In this document: positions 43,513-56,200 of the stretch, piece after piece | How positions within the stretch are numbered: the first letter of the stretch is position 1 | How the letters are laid out: each line of letters begins with the position of its first letter | From: Poa pratensis | Lineage: Eukaryota; Streptophyta; Magnoliopsida; Poales; Poaceae | NCBI GenBank assembly: GCA_947311845.1 | Contig: CAMZMU010000069.1 | Location: forward strand, 7,652,629-7,716,628 | DNA: 64,000 nt | Reading direction: 5' to 3' | The notes under the pieces: model-generated | Databases searched by the model: none | What the model was told of the DNA's origin: nothing | The model's input: the letters and a program-made list of their open reading frames with translations, nothing else | Position numbers and translations under genes: made by a program

Positions 43513-44179
43513 CTAGCACACCGATTTTGCCAAATTAGACTACAAATCCCGAAACATCATAGCCTAAATATACCGAATCGAGAGGAAACGAACCTTCTTC
43601 TCCGCGAAATCGTGGATCCGAGACACCGAAGTTTCGCGCCCGAACGCGGCACGAAATCGAGGACTCCGAGAGCCGTGCGAGCAGAAGAGGGTCTCCGCCG
43701 GCCAGACCCGACCGGAGAGTCTACGCGGCGCTACTTTCCCACGGTGCGGCGAAGGCGGGGACGGGAGCGGGAGGCGGGGCGAGCCGGCGAGATGCGGCAG
43801 CGGAAGCGGGCGGCGGGGGGAAGAGCTGAGCGCGCGGTGAAAGTTCTGAGCAAAACTGTTCGCGTCAACAATCGGAGATTCGGGATATTACGACGCGGAA
43901 ACTGGATGGATGGGGCACGCGGGGGGAATTTTCCCGCTTCCCCAAAAAAATTCCGATAGGGGGCCTATCCCGCGACTGATCGGCTCTAGATTTCTCCCCG
44001 ATCCCAAAAAAAGCAGTTATTTTCCGGGCCGGAGCCTTATGCGGGATCTGCTAGAGATGCTCTTAGAACCAAAATTTAAAGAAACGCTCTAAGGGGCTCA
44101 CTTTTGCATGCATTTCTGACACGCCTGCACATCAGCCGCACGTAAAGCGAGCATCCTTTATGCGACTGGTTATGATATA

Positions 44180-44302
44180 CTCCCTCCGTTCCAAATTAAT
44201 TGACTTTCATTAGTTCACATGTGGATGTATCTATACGTGTAACATGTCTAAATACATCCATGTGTATACAAATGGAAGTCAATTAATTTGGAACGGAGGG
44301 AG
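44180..44302. mobile_element. Stowaway MITE
   Basis: 123 bp with near-perfect inverted ends CTCCCTCCGTTCCAAATTAA, flanked by TA at 44178-44179 and 44303-44304. Confidence 0.93.
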
Positions 44303-44417
44303 TACAGTACAATGGCCGTACTGTACTCTGATTAAATACGAGTCGTCCCCCGAAAAAAGAAGAAAATACGCGTCTCGATTGCACTCCATCCAAATGTGGC
44401 CTCTGACGCCTAGCAGC

Positions 44418-45072
44418 TAGGGATGGCAATGGGTACCCATTACCCTTTTACCCTGCGGATAAAAACCCTATTAGGGTAAGGGTATGGGATAAAAAATTAC
44501 CCATGGGTACGTAAATGGGAAAAATATCATACCCATCGGGTAGAGAGGGTACGGGTATGGGATCGTATAACCCATACCCGCGTACCCATGTACCCATATA
44601 ATATTTGACAAGTGAGTCTAAACTTTCACGCGCGGATATATGAGTAGGATCTATGCATGAGGCTACAATCGTAATTCAAAGATATAGACAGGGATTGCTC
44701 GCTAACCCTCCGCGGATGACGCACCATCCGGTGACTACCTCACTATACCGATAATTTAGCTATTCCTAATATTATATCTAATCTATCTGATTCACGTGAT
44801 CACGTATCGACTCCTGATATAGCAAAACAATAAAATATAACTCTTCTGCATGAGTTATGTGTTGTTTTTACGACTATTTTCTGCCCAATTTTACGTGTTT
44901 TAAACGCGGGTTTTTTTCCCGTGGGTACCCATCTACCCTGTCGGGTGACGGGTATGGGAAAAAGTTATACCCGTTGACAGGTATGGATAAGGGTGACGGG
45001 TAAGATCGTGGTCGACGGGTAAGGGTATGGGGTGGCTCCACCCTTACCCATACCCTGCGGGTGCCATCCCTA
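44418..45072. mobile_element. 655-bp hAT MITE with GGGTAC/GGGTATGGG subterminal repeats
   Basis: Perfect 11-bp ends TAGGGATGGCA and TGCCATCCCTA, and a perfect 8-bp duplication CTAGCAGC at 44410-44417 and 45073-45080. Within about 170 bp of each end are many copies of GGGTAC, GGGTATGGG and complements, the pattern of hAT transposase binding sites. No coding capacity. Confidence 0.93.
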
Positions 45073-45746
45073 CTAGCAGCTCAGCCGTCGCCCGTCGGCT
45101 AGCGCGGTGGGGTCAAATACGTAAGCACCGACAGACGCCTGCGATGATAAATAATACCGCCCGCGCCCAATCAACCCGATCACCCTCTAATATTCGAATT
45201 CGTTAATCACGCGCGTATACTCCGGTAGCTCGCTAGCCATGCATGCACTGGCTGGCAGTTTATGCTGTACGTTGCGCCGTCGCATTCGCCCGGCCGGCCG
45301 CCGGAGAAACAAACGTCGCCACCCACCGCTGCGCCGTCGCCATCTTCAATCTCGCCGTAAGATACGACGACACTAGCTAGAGAGGATTGAAATAACGCGC
45401 CAAAGCTTCACCGTGAATTCTCCTCGTGTCGCACTACTTTTTTCTTCTCTTCCGTAGGTTTTGAGCTATCACCATTTTTATTATTTTTACCGTTCGCAAC
45501 ATGACAGTAGTCGGCTTAAGGGCTTTGGCAAATGACACTGACAGTGCTTAATTTCCGAATTGATCCCAGGCGTTCGTCAATAATTGAGGAGTGATCATCA
45601 CCCTACTGCACATGGGAGCGCCGGTTGCCAGCTCGGATCGGGGGCTGCCTCGTCTTTTCGCTCTATGTGCATGTGTGTGTATGCATGTGGTCCGGTACAG
45701 TAGCCTGCTGATTAGGCAATCCCAACAAGCATACTGTACTCCACTA

Positions 45747-45884
45747 GCAGACTAAGGCATGGCCTAGTGGTGGGGAGGGGCTGATGTCTTCCCACCCACC
45801 CGAGTTCAAGTACTCATGTTTACAATTTCGGTGATGTTGCACCCTCCTCTATCAAAAATCACGTGGTTCTCCCACGTTGAAATC
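45747..45884 (+). mobile_element. tRNA-derived SINE with 14-bp duplication
   Basis: 138 bp flanked by ACTGTACTCCACTA at 45733-45746 and 45885-45898. Near the 5' end are a pol III A box-like TGGCCTAGTGGTGGGGAGG and a B box-like GAGTTCAAGTAC. The exact duplication and pol III boxes identify a SINE. Confidence 0.88.
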
Positions 45885-45898
45885 ACTGTACTCCACTA

Positions 45899-47566
45899 TG
45901 CAGAGCTTCAGCTAGCATGAATTGCAAGTCATACCATCAATCATGGTGATGAAGGTACCACTGAACATGTTAGATTATTCTTACAAGTAACTAAGTACGA
46001 TCCCCGTGAAGAAAGACACATGAATGTTCCGGTTCAGTACAGGGTGAACTACACAACATGAAATAGTCTTTCGCGCCGCTTTATAAATAAAACAACTTAT
46101 AAAGAGTTCAAGCACGAGATAAGAACAAATATGAATCTGCCGCGACAACAACCTAAACACGCCCCGCTGAAAAAAAAGTGTCACAATACAATTTTCAAAA
46201 GAGTGGCGAGCTCAACGTCTAGACAAAGAAGCGAGATCGATGGCGTGCTGCCACAAGAAGATCCTCAATAGTGCTCTAGCCGGTTCTGCCTACAGAGTGT
46301 GTGTGCCACTGCAGAAGAGGCGCCTCCTACGAGGAACTGCAAAACGAAACACTACATTGTGAACTACAATTTTGCAATTAAAAAATAACTTATCTATACT
46401 CGGTTTGTATCCGGCCACCGGGGGACTCCCCATTTCGAAAAAAACACCCGGTTTTTATCTTGTTATCTGCTCCAAAAATATACCCAGAAAAGCAATAGAA
46501 ACTTAGATCACCAAACTGACATGACAAACAAAAGCAACCTGAAAATAAATAAATTATTATTATATGTCATCATGTTAGTGGCAAACATAATCTTAAAATG
46601 ATACCAACATTTAGCAAAGAAAGTCCAGAACGGGACAAACTGAACTAGGTACATTGAAAATCAGGATGCAGTGCAGTGGATTTTTTATAAACAAGATAGG
46701 TTAACGCGGCATTTATCTATGCCTATGCTACCAGCAAAAGTATGAGTTATATCAGGGTTTTGAAGATTTCAAACTTTCAAAAAATCTAAATGTTCTTTCT
46801 ATTTCCCCCTTATCAGGGTTATATCAGGGTTATAATAACAAGCCGATTCACCTCCCTTATCTCTCTTCAAACATCATGCCCTTCCCTTGTTCTTTCTATT
46901 GCCCCCTAAGAAACACCTTTTTTGGTGTCAATTCAAGAAAATTAATAACCATCGACAAATATGAGTTCGAAGGAGCTAAATAAGTAGAGGTTTTTTTAGG
47001 CGAAATAGTGGGAGAGTTTCCTACTGCAATTTTATAAATAGCGTTTTTGTACAAAGTTATCCTTACAAAAGAAAAGAAAAATCCTTAAATAAGTAGAGGT
47101 AGATTCAAAATAAGGAGTTCAAATCCAATGATCGGTACAAATGTGCAATGTAGTGGAATTTTTAATCTTGGTTCATCGTGTCATTTAACTATATCTATAA
47201 CGCTAATAGAAGTATACGCTATATCGGGATACTGATCACCTTAACTTCTTAAGCTTTCACCAAATCTGATGAACATTATAATTAAATACCTAGACAATGC
47301 CTTCATTCCGTCTCTCTCTCCGCACTTTCCTTTTTTTTTTCATTTCTTCTATCTACTCAGCTGCTCATTTTAGTGTTTGAGAAATTTAATAATCACCACT
47401 AGTGATGATTATCCATGAGCTATTTTTGTTAGCCTGCTTCAATCATCTATAGGTGGCTAATTCAGCTCCATTATATGCACATGCAATATATCTAATAATA
47501 CAAAAATCCATAGCTTAACTTTATTTTACACTTCCTCGTGGCACAAACTACCATCGTAAGAACATA
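45899..47566. other. Gene-free stretch
   Basis: AT-rich intergenic sequence with no recognised gene or transposon terminus. Confidence 0.45.
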
Positions 47567-47856
47567 CTCTCTCTGTCTAGAATTACCTACCGTTAATGAA
47601 AGTTAATATTTTGTATTACAGATATTGGAATTTCTCTCTGTCTAGTCAAAGTTAATTAAAGTTTGACTAAGAATATAGTAAGAAATACCAATATCTGTAA
47701 TACAAAATAAATATTATTAGAATCAACATAAAATATATTTTCATATTATATACATTTTGTACTACAGATGTTGATATTTTTCTATATGTTTTGTCAAACT
47801 TCAGTTTTTTTTACCTTAACCAAACCCAGATTGCAAGGTAATTCCAGACGGCGGCA
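47567..47856. mobile_element. Stowaway-like MITE, about 290 bp
   Basis: Left end CTCTCTCTGTCTAGAATTACC and right end (complement) GCCGCCGTCTGGAATTACC are inverted with several mismatches and flanked by TA. The AT-rich interior contains repeated TTGTATTACAGATATTG blocks in both orientations. Confidence 0.75.
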
Positions 47857-48320
47857 TATTAATATATTATGTAAGCCGTTACACAAAAATAGTTGTAGAC
47901 AAGAATGTTAAATTTCATAGAGCCTGGAACAACACAATCAGACAGGAGAAATGCCCTGGTACATATGTTTTTGAAGCATAAATTAATCCGTCTGTGTATA
48001 AATGTCTGCCGACGAAAGATACTCAGTGACTCACACCTCCATCAGTTTTACTGCTACACAGAAGTAGGCAGGCAGATACCTCTCCCACCCTGCTGATTTT
48101 GGCTCTGGAAGACAAAACCCCTCCAGCCCATGCAGACTGGCACTAATCAACAGACAACTCTACCAGCCTGCTCCTCCCACTGATTACCAAACAATTGTTT
48201 AGTCCAATCAGCAAAGCTTAAAATAAAATGATCAGAATATTGCGTATGCACCCTTCAGAATCTTAACATCTTATACAGTGCCCTTTTTACCCTTTCTTTG
48301 TAGGGAAGTATGACTTCTTA

Positions 48321-48764
48321 GGCCCCGTTTGCATCAAAGTATTCTTGGAGGAATTTCACAGGAAAGGAATCATGCAGGAAAGTTTCCTATTGTAGGGTTT
48401 GGGACACAGGAACGAAGTATAGGAAAAATAAAGGAAACTTTCCTATGCCCACGTTTTCACAGGAAAACCACATGAATCTAAACATTGGCTGGGAGCTCTT
48501 TTTTCGTTTCCTTTGCGTGGATCGAGGTAAATGAGCATTGGCTCTCGAGGTAAATGAAGCATACTACGCATCCATGCAGCAGAGACTAATTCTTTCAATG
48601 AGTCAATTAAGTTTTCCTACATTTTACCTCTTCATGCGTTCCAAACGATCTAGTTGAAAAATTTCCTATGTTTTCCTTTCCTCTGTTTTGTAGGTGCATT
48701 CCTTTCCTATACCTATACTTTTCCTATTCCTGTGTTTTTACTTTCCTACATTCCAAACAAGCCC
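48321..48764. mobile_element. Tourist-like (PIF/Harbinger) MITE
   Basis: 444 bp with ends GGCCCCGTTTG and CAAACAAGCCC (inverted, about 8 of 11) and TTA on both sides (48318-48320, 48765-48767). The interior is rich in TTTCCTA and its complement. The 3-bp TTA duplication supports PIF/Harbinger. Confidence 0.75.
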
Positions 48765-48767
48765 TTA

Positions 48768-49579
48768 CTACTTGTAAAATCTATTTGGGCTTATCATGAG
48801 CACGGTATATCTCTTGTAGCGTTGTAGGGTAATCTGTAGGACATCTCTCGCTTCCTTTTCCCTTTATCTAGAAAACATTCACGTTGGCATTTTTTATAAT
48901 AGTACGAATATACGAACCGGTTTTTTTCCAAGTGAGTATGTCCACGTTGGAAACGCGACACACGCTCACCCGGTGAGCCCACCCGCATAGCGTCTCCCTT
49001 TCCCCTTTCATCCTCATGACCCCCTCATTTTTCCTCACGATATTCATCTCCCACACTCAAGACACCTCATGGACATCACCGCTCCCAGAACCACCTACCA
49101 CCCGAGATAATGCCGACGATGCCACCGCGACCGCCAGGGAGCCGTAGCGGAGAAGGTGTCGTCTAGGATGGAACAATCCACCGACGCGCAATGAACTTAG
49201 GGTGGGGCATAGGTGCGGTGTGGATGGCAATGGCATGCGGTACGTCGGCGGCAGCGACGGGGCGGGCCGAATGTGGAGTCCGACGGCGGCGGTGCATGAG
49301 AGCAGCTGTGGATCTTCTTCCCCTCCGGCTTCCGATAGCTAAAGGACACCAGCGGACTGCCGAAAAATCGATCGTGCTGGTAAGCTAGCACATGGCAATA
49401 CACGTGAATATATATTTTCTACAATTATTACTGTCATGCAAAGAAACCCCTGCCCAAAAATAAGAAAGCTGTAAAGGGTGTTCTTGCAAAATCGCCAGTA
49501 CAAACTACAAAGTCCCAAGCCAAGTTGCTCCCCACTGCCACTGTCGGCGGTCGTTGGGAAGGAGAGAGAGCTCACTGGC
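48768..49579. other. Gene-free stretch upstream of the CSI1-like gene
   Basis: No recognised element or gene. The GC-rich frames at 49191-49403 look random. Confidence 0.4.
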
Positions 49580-50220
49580 TATATAAATTCCATCGCCCTT
49601 TTAGCCCCCGATAATTAGCGTTAGTCATAAAATTCCGCGCCTCCACGCCAGCGCAGGGAAGAAGAAAAACGAGAGCGTAACCGACGCCTCTCTCAGCTGT
49701 GCATGGGCCTCCCTCCCACTGGATCTGCAGCAGTGCCCGCGTAGCCGCAGGAGGCGAGCCCCGGAGATTCTTGGCGAAATCTCGGTGCCAATTCCATGTC
49801 AGGTTCGGCTCTGCCTTCCGATTTTCCTTTGGTTTTTCTCCGCGGTGGTTCTGTTTCTGTCTGGGTTGGTTGGGGGCGGCGCTAGCGTGCTGCTTCAGTC
49901 GAGCTCCGAGATCGCGGGTAGTGCCGGAGAGCGAGGAACTTCGCGGGCTAAAACGCGCCGAATGCGGCGAATTTCGCGGGAGCTGGTAGTGTTAGCGATC
50001 CACTCGGCGGCGGTAGCTGCATCGTCCATCACTGGCTAGATCTGGGGCTGCGCGGCGGTAGCTAGCGAAATCCGGATACACTTCTCTTCACTGGATTGTT
50101 CCTGCGTTGGATCTGACGCAGCTGTATTTTCTGAATTCTGTCGGTTTCAGGTTGAGTGCTCGGCAGTGAAGAACCAGATACTGTGATCTGCTCAGCTCAG
50201 CTCCGTGAGGCTAAGAGAAA
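49580..50220 (+). promoter_or_regulatory. Promoter, leader and leader intron of the CSI1-like gene
   Basis: TATATAAA at 49580-49587 is followed about 30 bases later by a CT- and GC-rich leader. A donor CCATGTCAG/GTTCGG at about 49800 and an acceptor GTCGGTTTCAG/GTTGAG at about 50150 define a leader intron of roughly 350 bp. The rest of the leader runs to the ATG at 50221. Confidence 0.6.
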
Positions 50221-53200
50221 ATGGCGGCGGCATTGGCGTGGAGGTTCAATGGGAATGGAACGAATGGCAGCAGCCACGGCGGCGCAGATCTGGTAGATGT
50301 CCCTCTTCCTCTTGGGCGTTGTGGGTTCTGAGCTACTACTAGTGGGACAGACTCTGGCTGGCAGCCTGTCGCTTTCAGGGTCTTTCTTCAGTTGTAGTCT
50401 TGCTTCACTGCTTTTTAAATAGGGAACTGCATTGGGTTTTTATTCGTGCATTGGATTATTTAAAGAAATCAGTGGTTGGATACTGCATTTAGTAGGATAT
50501 ACTCCATGAAAGCGAGATCAGTACTCTGTATTTAGTAGGTCCTTCTTGTGTATTGGTCGAATTTCAAACTTTGTATTTCTAGCTGAGATGTAGTCTTACA
50601 TTACAAGCCTTACAGCTAGGTCCACCAACTTTTTTGTGTGGACAATAGTTTGGAGTATCTCTATCTTGAGATTGAGGAGATAGGAAGCTGTTACCTGTGT
50701 TGTCTCTTAGGATTGACAGTAGCATTCTTCTGGTCTGAACACTCAGGTGAATGCTGAAAATGGGATGAATAGGTTTATATGCTTGTTTTTGTGTTAACCT
50801 TTCTGCCTGACAAGTGCTTGTTATGATACTTTATGGTGTTGTACTGTTGTTATCACTACATATTTGTACAGTGATTTCATAGGCATCTTTGGAACATTGT
50901 TGTCGTACTATCTATACTTCTCTTTAAACTATCCGTGACCATGTGATTTCTATCAACAAGATACATATTCTTGAGACTTGGCGTACTTTTGTGCAACTGT
51001 CATTTGTTACACCGCGAGGATGACGTTGTTTTCTATCTGGCCTTGACTCTCAAAAGAAATATGGGGTGCACTGCTTTCTATCTGACATTATTTGGAAAAC
51101 ATTCTGTACACTGTTGTGATTTCGTGTACCATTTAGTATTATGATGATTGTTGGATGTTCAAATGCAATACTTTATTTGAATCTAGTAATTATGGTGTTC
51201 AAACAATGAAATGCCATCAACTCATGCAAAGTTCAAAAATTGCATGTTGGTGTCTTTAATGCTAATCACTCCTGCTTGGCTATTAACAGGAAAGGCATAC
51301 GGACAAAGCTCAAGAGTCTGAGCCGCCAACTCCTGTCTCAGTCATGAGAATGGGCAAGTAAGTTGTTATTCTACTTCTTGTTTGTACTTTGTAGTGCTAA
51401 ATACTTGATTGATGGGATGTGAATTTACAACAACAGAAGCTCCAGTATTGTTACATCATCTTATCGTTCTTTTCTCTTTCGTAACTTTGAGGATATGTGT
51501 CTGTTGCATTTCTAGGATTTTTCTTCCATAACACCATGTGTTGGAGCTAAATCACTTAGCTCCCTTCTAATAAGGTTGTGCTTCACACACACTAACACAC
51601 ATATGTGTTAGTGTGTGTGAAGCACAACCTTATTAGAAGGGAGCTAAGTGATTTAGCTCCAACAATTGGTATCAGAACCGCGAGGTTCGGGGCCGTGGTG
51701 CGCGGCGGACGGAGGCTGCGGAGGCGCTGCGTGCTGCATTCTTCTTGCATATACATATGACAGTATTAGTTCTAACAATCTCCCCCTTAATCTTGTCATA
51801 TCCGTTGCCATCGCCGGAGTTGTTACAGCTCCCGTCATCGTCGTCGTTGTGGCCGCCACCACGACCACCACCAAGCTTGACGTGGACTCCATCTTCTTCC
51901 TTGGCTACAAACGCCAAGCTCCGGCTATACACGCCGCAGCTTCTCTTTTCGGCGCACTGACGCCTTTCTTTCACCCGAGCTCAACCTCGTGGTGCTTCAA
52001 CGGAGTTACAGGGGGTGGGGATATATAGCCGTGGCTCGCACATACGTCGCCACGGCCGTGACCACGACGCGCACTCACGCGTCAACGCACCCACTACGCC
52101 ACGATCGGCACGCCCTCAGCTCACGCACATGCCGCGCACTGACGCAGGCAACGCGGCCGTCTCGAGCAGCTCGATCTGGTCCTCCCCCTAACTCGCTCGT
52201 CGCCACGCTCCACACGCCCCAGCTCGTGACCATGACCGCGCGCTGACGCGATCAACACGGCCGGCCCTGCGTGCCCAGGACGCGGTCTTCTTCCTCGGCG
52301 ACACACGCCGAGCTTCTTCTCCGCCGGTGACACACGGAACAACCGGAACGCACACACACGCCGGTCGCGACCGTGCTCATGCTGGTCGCCGCTTCCATGG
52401 CCGTCGCATGGCGCCGCTACGGCCTCCGTGGCCGCGCAGCACCTCCACGCCGCCGCCATGCCGCGCCACCGCGGCTCCTGCGCCACAACACAGGACCTCC
52501 GCGGCCTTCTCGCCGCGCCGCCGTGGCCGTTGCGCCACCACGCAGCGCCTCCGCAGCCTCCGTCCGCCGCGCACCACGGCCCTGAACCTCGCGGCTCTGA
52601 TACCAATTGTTGGAGCTAAATCACTTAGCTCCCTTCTAATAAGGTTGTGCTTCACACACACTAACACATATGCATATATGACAGACACATATATGCTCTA
52701 TATTTCATAGATATGCTTGAGGCTACATCTTGGCTTACAATCTTTTCAACTTCTTACTTACATGGGAGGGGTGGTACCCCTATTTATACTTGTACATGAC
52801 CCTTAAGATTGCTGCCATGTGGCACAATCCAAACCCTACACCATACTTCTAGAATACTCTACAAACTTTAGATATTTCATACTACTCCTAAATATCTTAC
52901 TCTAGAACATTCCTAATTCTAGAGTTCTCCTACATACCCTGAATACTTCATGATTAAGTTAGAAACTTCTTCTTGCATATACATATGACAAGATTATTTC
53001 TAACACCATGCAATAAAACAACCTGTGAAGTCTTCAAAAGATGATCTAGGAATTGCTGTTAATTGGGGAATATCAAACTGGCGAAAGACGGGATTACTCA
53101 AATTCCATTTTGTCCACTTAAGTGATAAGTTGTTAGAAGTCATTTCTATGTCAACCAAATTAGTAGGGGAAGGAAAGGAAGAGTCCATAACAACTGCCCA

Positions 53201-56200
53201 GTACCTCTGGAGAAATTTCTGGTTCAAACAAAAGCTTTGTCGATATCTTGTTATTATTTGGACGTGTCTTGAAGAAATTATGAAAGCAACTAAATAAACA
53301 AGTACACACCTTCCACATTTTAACACATGGTTGCATCGATCTGTGATACTACAATTTTAACAAGATGCTATTGTAGATTGAAATATGCACCCAATTTTAG
53401 ATTCAAAGGCAGGATTGCAATTTTGAAAATGTTATGAACCTTTCTTCACGAGAGGGGAGAACTGAGCATCGCTCAGTTGGCTAGAGGTGAACCAAACACA
53501 TCCTAGGTATTTGAAGCATGGAGCGGAGAGGCACGCACAACTTTATGATCGCAGTAATCAAATTGAGCAGTACAGGTTATACTTGAAGTAAATATGCTCT
53601 AGCATATTATCATATCACCTATTGGATAGTACTTGTTTCCAAATATTGTTGCAAATATGAATTACACCTCAGTAAAGCTATCTTTTACTACCTCAGACCC
53701 ACCCACCCAAAATACACTTTTACTAACTAAGCATTTGTAAGTTTGACCATCTATCTATAAGAAAAAGAATTACTAGCATACAAAACATTAAACTGACGTG
53801 ACTAGGTATCATGCCATATACATTTATAATAGCCTCTTTTTCGTTTTTTCCTAGTTAGTTCGGCTCCTGGGTCCTTTTGATAGCTTTTCGCTTTTGTTAT
53901 TTTTGCCCTTTGGCCTTTGGGTTTGTACTTCACATCTTCTTGATGCTATCTCTCTAAAAAAATGACATGCATTTTGATGCTTGTTCGAGAAACAAAATAT
54001 TGAAGACTGTCAATGTCCTAAAAGACTTAAATTTTCTATGGGAGGAAGTAGTATCATAGTTGTCAACTTCTGATAAACTAATGCTCATGTACGTTGTATC
54101 ACATCAAAAGTATTGTGATGTATTGAACATTATAACTAAGATGATTGTCTGTAATTGCAGGAACCGAGTCAATATGGAGGATGAGGAGACACTTTCAAGT
54201 GTTGCTCATGCATTGAGCAGTTGCGGCAGAGTTCATCGTCCACTCAAGAAAAAGAAAGCTCATGAAGCAGTTATTGGATCTTGTTCAAACACGTGATACT
54301 GCATTTGGAGCTGTTGGATCGCATTCACAGGCTGTTCCGATACTTGTTTCTCTCTCAGGTCTGGCTCATCTGGAGTTAAGATGTTGTCTGCTACTGTTCT
54401 GGGGTCTCTTTGCAAGGAAGATGAGTTAAGGGTGAAGGTTCTGCTTGGTGGTTGCATACCTCCATTGCTTGCTCTTCTCAGGTCCAAGTCAGCTGAAAGT
54501 CAGACTGCAGCTGCCAAAACTATATATGCGTTTCTCAAGGTGGGATAAGGGATCATGTTGGATCAAAGATATTTTCAACGGAAAATGTTGTTCCAGTACT
54601 GTGGGAGCAACTCAAAGTTAGCCTCAAGAACGAGAGTTTGGTGGATGGCCTGCTAACTGGAGCACTGAAGAACTTGTCAAAAAACACAGAGAGGTTTTGG
54701 TCAGCAACCGTGCAATGTGGTGGAGTTGATATACTTATAAAGCTGGTTGGTTCTGGACAGACAAATACTCTAGCAAATGTGTGCAATCTTCTTGGGGCTT
54801 TAATGATGGCAGACTCGTCAGTTTGTTCGAAAGTTTTATCAGGAGAAACAACAAAACAGCTCTAAAGTTACTTGGTCCTGGTAATGAAACTTCAATTAGA
54901 GCAGAAGCGCTGGTGCTCTGAAAGCCCTTTCTGCACAGAGCAAAGAAGCTCGGCGTGAGATAGCTAGTTCTAATGGGATTCCTGCTCTTATAAATGCTAC
55001 TATTGCTCCATCAAAAGAGTTCATGCAAGGAGAATCTGCCCAAGCACTGCAAGAAAATGCGATGTGTGCATTAGCAAATATTTCTGGTGGTCTATCTTAT
55101 GTAATCTCAAGCCTTGGTGAAAGTCTTGAATCATGCTCTTCCCCTGCACAGATTGCTGACACTCTTGGTGCATTAGCCTCGGCATTAATGATATATGATA
55201 TAAATGCAGAATCAATCAGTGCTTCAGACCCGCTGGCCATTGAGAAGACACTGATGAAACAGTTTAAGCCCAAGGCACCCTTCCTTGTCCAGGAGCGTGT
55301 AATTGAAGCTTTAGCCAGCTTGTACAGTAACCCAGTTCTCTGCAAGACACTTGCAGATTCTGATGCAAAGCACTTGCTTGTTGGTTTGATAACCATGGCA
55401 GGCACTGAGGTGCAAGATGACCTAATGACATCACTTTTTGCTCTCTGCAAGAAGGAATGTGATTTATGGCAAGCTCTGCAAGGTCGTGAGGGTGTTCAGC
55501 TATTGATTTCTTTACTTGGTCTATCCTCAGAACAGCAGCAGGAATGTGCCGTTGCTCTGCTCGCCCTTCTGTCAAAGGAGAATGATGAGTGCAAATGGGC
55601 TATCACCGCTGCTGGTGGCATACCTCCTCTTGTTCAAATATTAGAAACTGGTTCTCCCAAAGCTAAAGAAGATTCAGCAACCATCATTGGCAACTTATGC
55701 AATCACAGTGAAGACATACGAGCATGTGTTGAAAGTGCTGATGCAGTTCCTGCTTTACTATGGCTTCTCAAGAACGGAAGTGACAATGGAAAAGAGATAG
55801 CATCCAAAACACTGAATCATCTCATTCACAAGTCAGATACTGGAACTATTAGTCAGTTATCTGCTCTGTTGACAAGTGAACAGCCTGAATCAAAAGTTTA
55901 TGTTCTTGATGCTTTGAAAAGCTTGCTTTCTGTTGCACCACTTATGATATTCTGCATGAAGGAAGTGCTGCAATGATGCAGTTGAGACAATGATCAAAAT
56001 TCTAAGCTCCCCTAAAGAAGAAACTCAGGCTAACTCGGCATCTGCTCTTGCTGGTCTATTCCATTGCCGCAAGGATTTGCGAGAAACACATATTGCAGTG
56101 AAGACACTTTGGTCAGTCATGAAGCTGATTGACACACAGTCTGACAGAATACTAATGGATGCCTCATGTTGCCTTGCTGCCATTTTCTTTCAGTCAAGCA

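Larger units (their letters stand above)
40896..44062 (-). mobile_element. PIF/Harbinger transposon with nested hAT element
   Basis: Inverted ends AGAGCATCTCTA-CAGAT-CCGCAT lie at about 40896-41870 (interrupted) and 44037-44062. The 3-bp duplication TTA is at 40893-40895 and 44063-44065. It encodes a DDE_Tnp_4 (Harbinger) transposase on the minus strand. A hAT element (40909-41846) is inserted 13 bases inside the left end. Without it the element is about 2.2 kb. The Myb-like second protein that autonomous PIF/Harbinger elements need is absent. Confidence 0.9.
51539..53005 (-). mobile_element. Small copia-type LTR retrotransposon with folded-back 3' LTR, in CSI1 intron 2
   Basis: A 1467-bp insertion flanked by the exact 5-bp duplication CCATG (51534-51538, 53006-53010) with outer ends TGTT...AACA. 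On the minus strand it has a full 398-bp 5' LTR (53005-52608), an initiator-Met PBS (52606-52594), an internal region without recognisable coding, a PPT (AAGGGGGAGATT at about 51778-51791) and the first about 38 bp of a 3' LTR (from 51777). The 3' LTR then switches into an inverted copy of the internal 5' region, PBS and last 60 bp of LTR, and finally reads the last 60 bp of LTR forward to 51539. It is non-autonomous, of TRIM/LARD-like size. Confidence 0.85.

Noticed and set aside
43324..43959. 211-codon plus-strand frame
   Set aside because: Antisense shadow of the Harbinger transposase and its GC-rich upstream region.
52121..52606. 161-codon minus-strand frame in the intronic LTR element
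   Set aside because: GC-rich internal region of a non-autonomous element; no Gag or Pol motif, repetitive composition.
53455..53510. CGCTCAGTTGGCTAGAGG resembling a tRNA A box
   Set aside because: No B box, no cloverleaf and no target duplication nearby; at most a truncated SINE.
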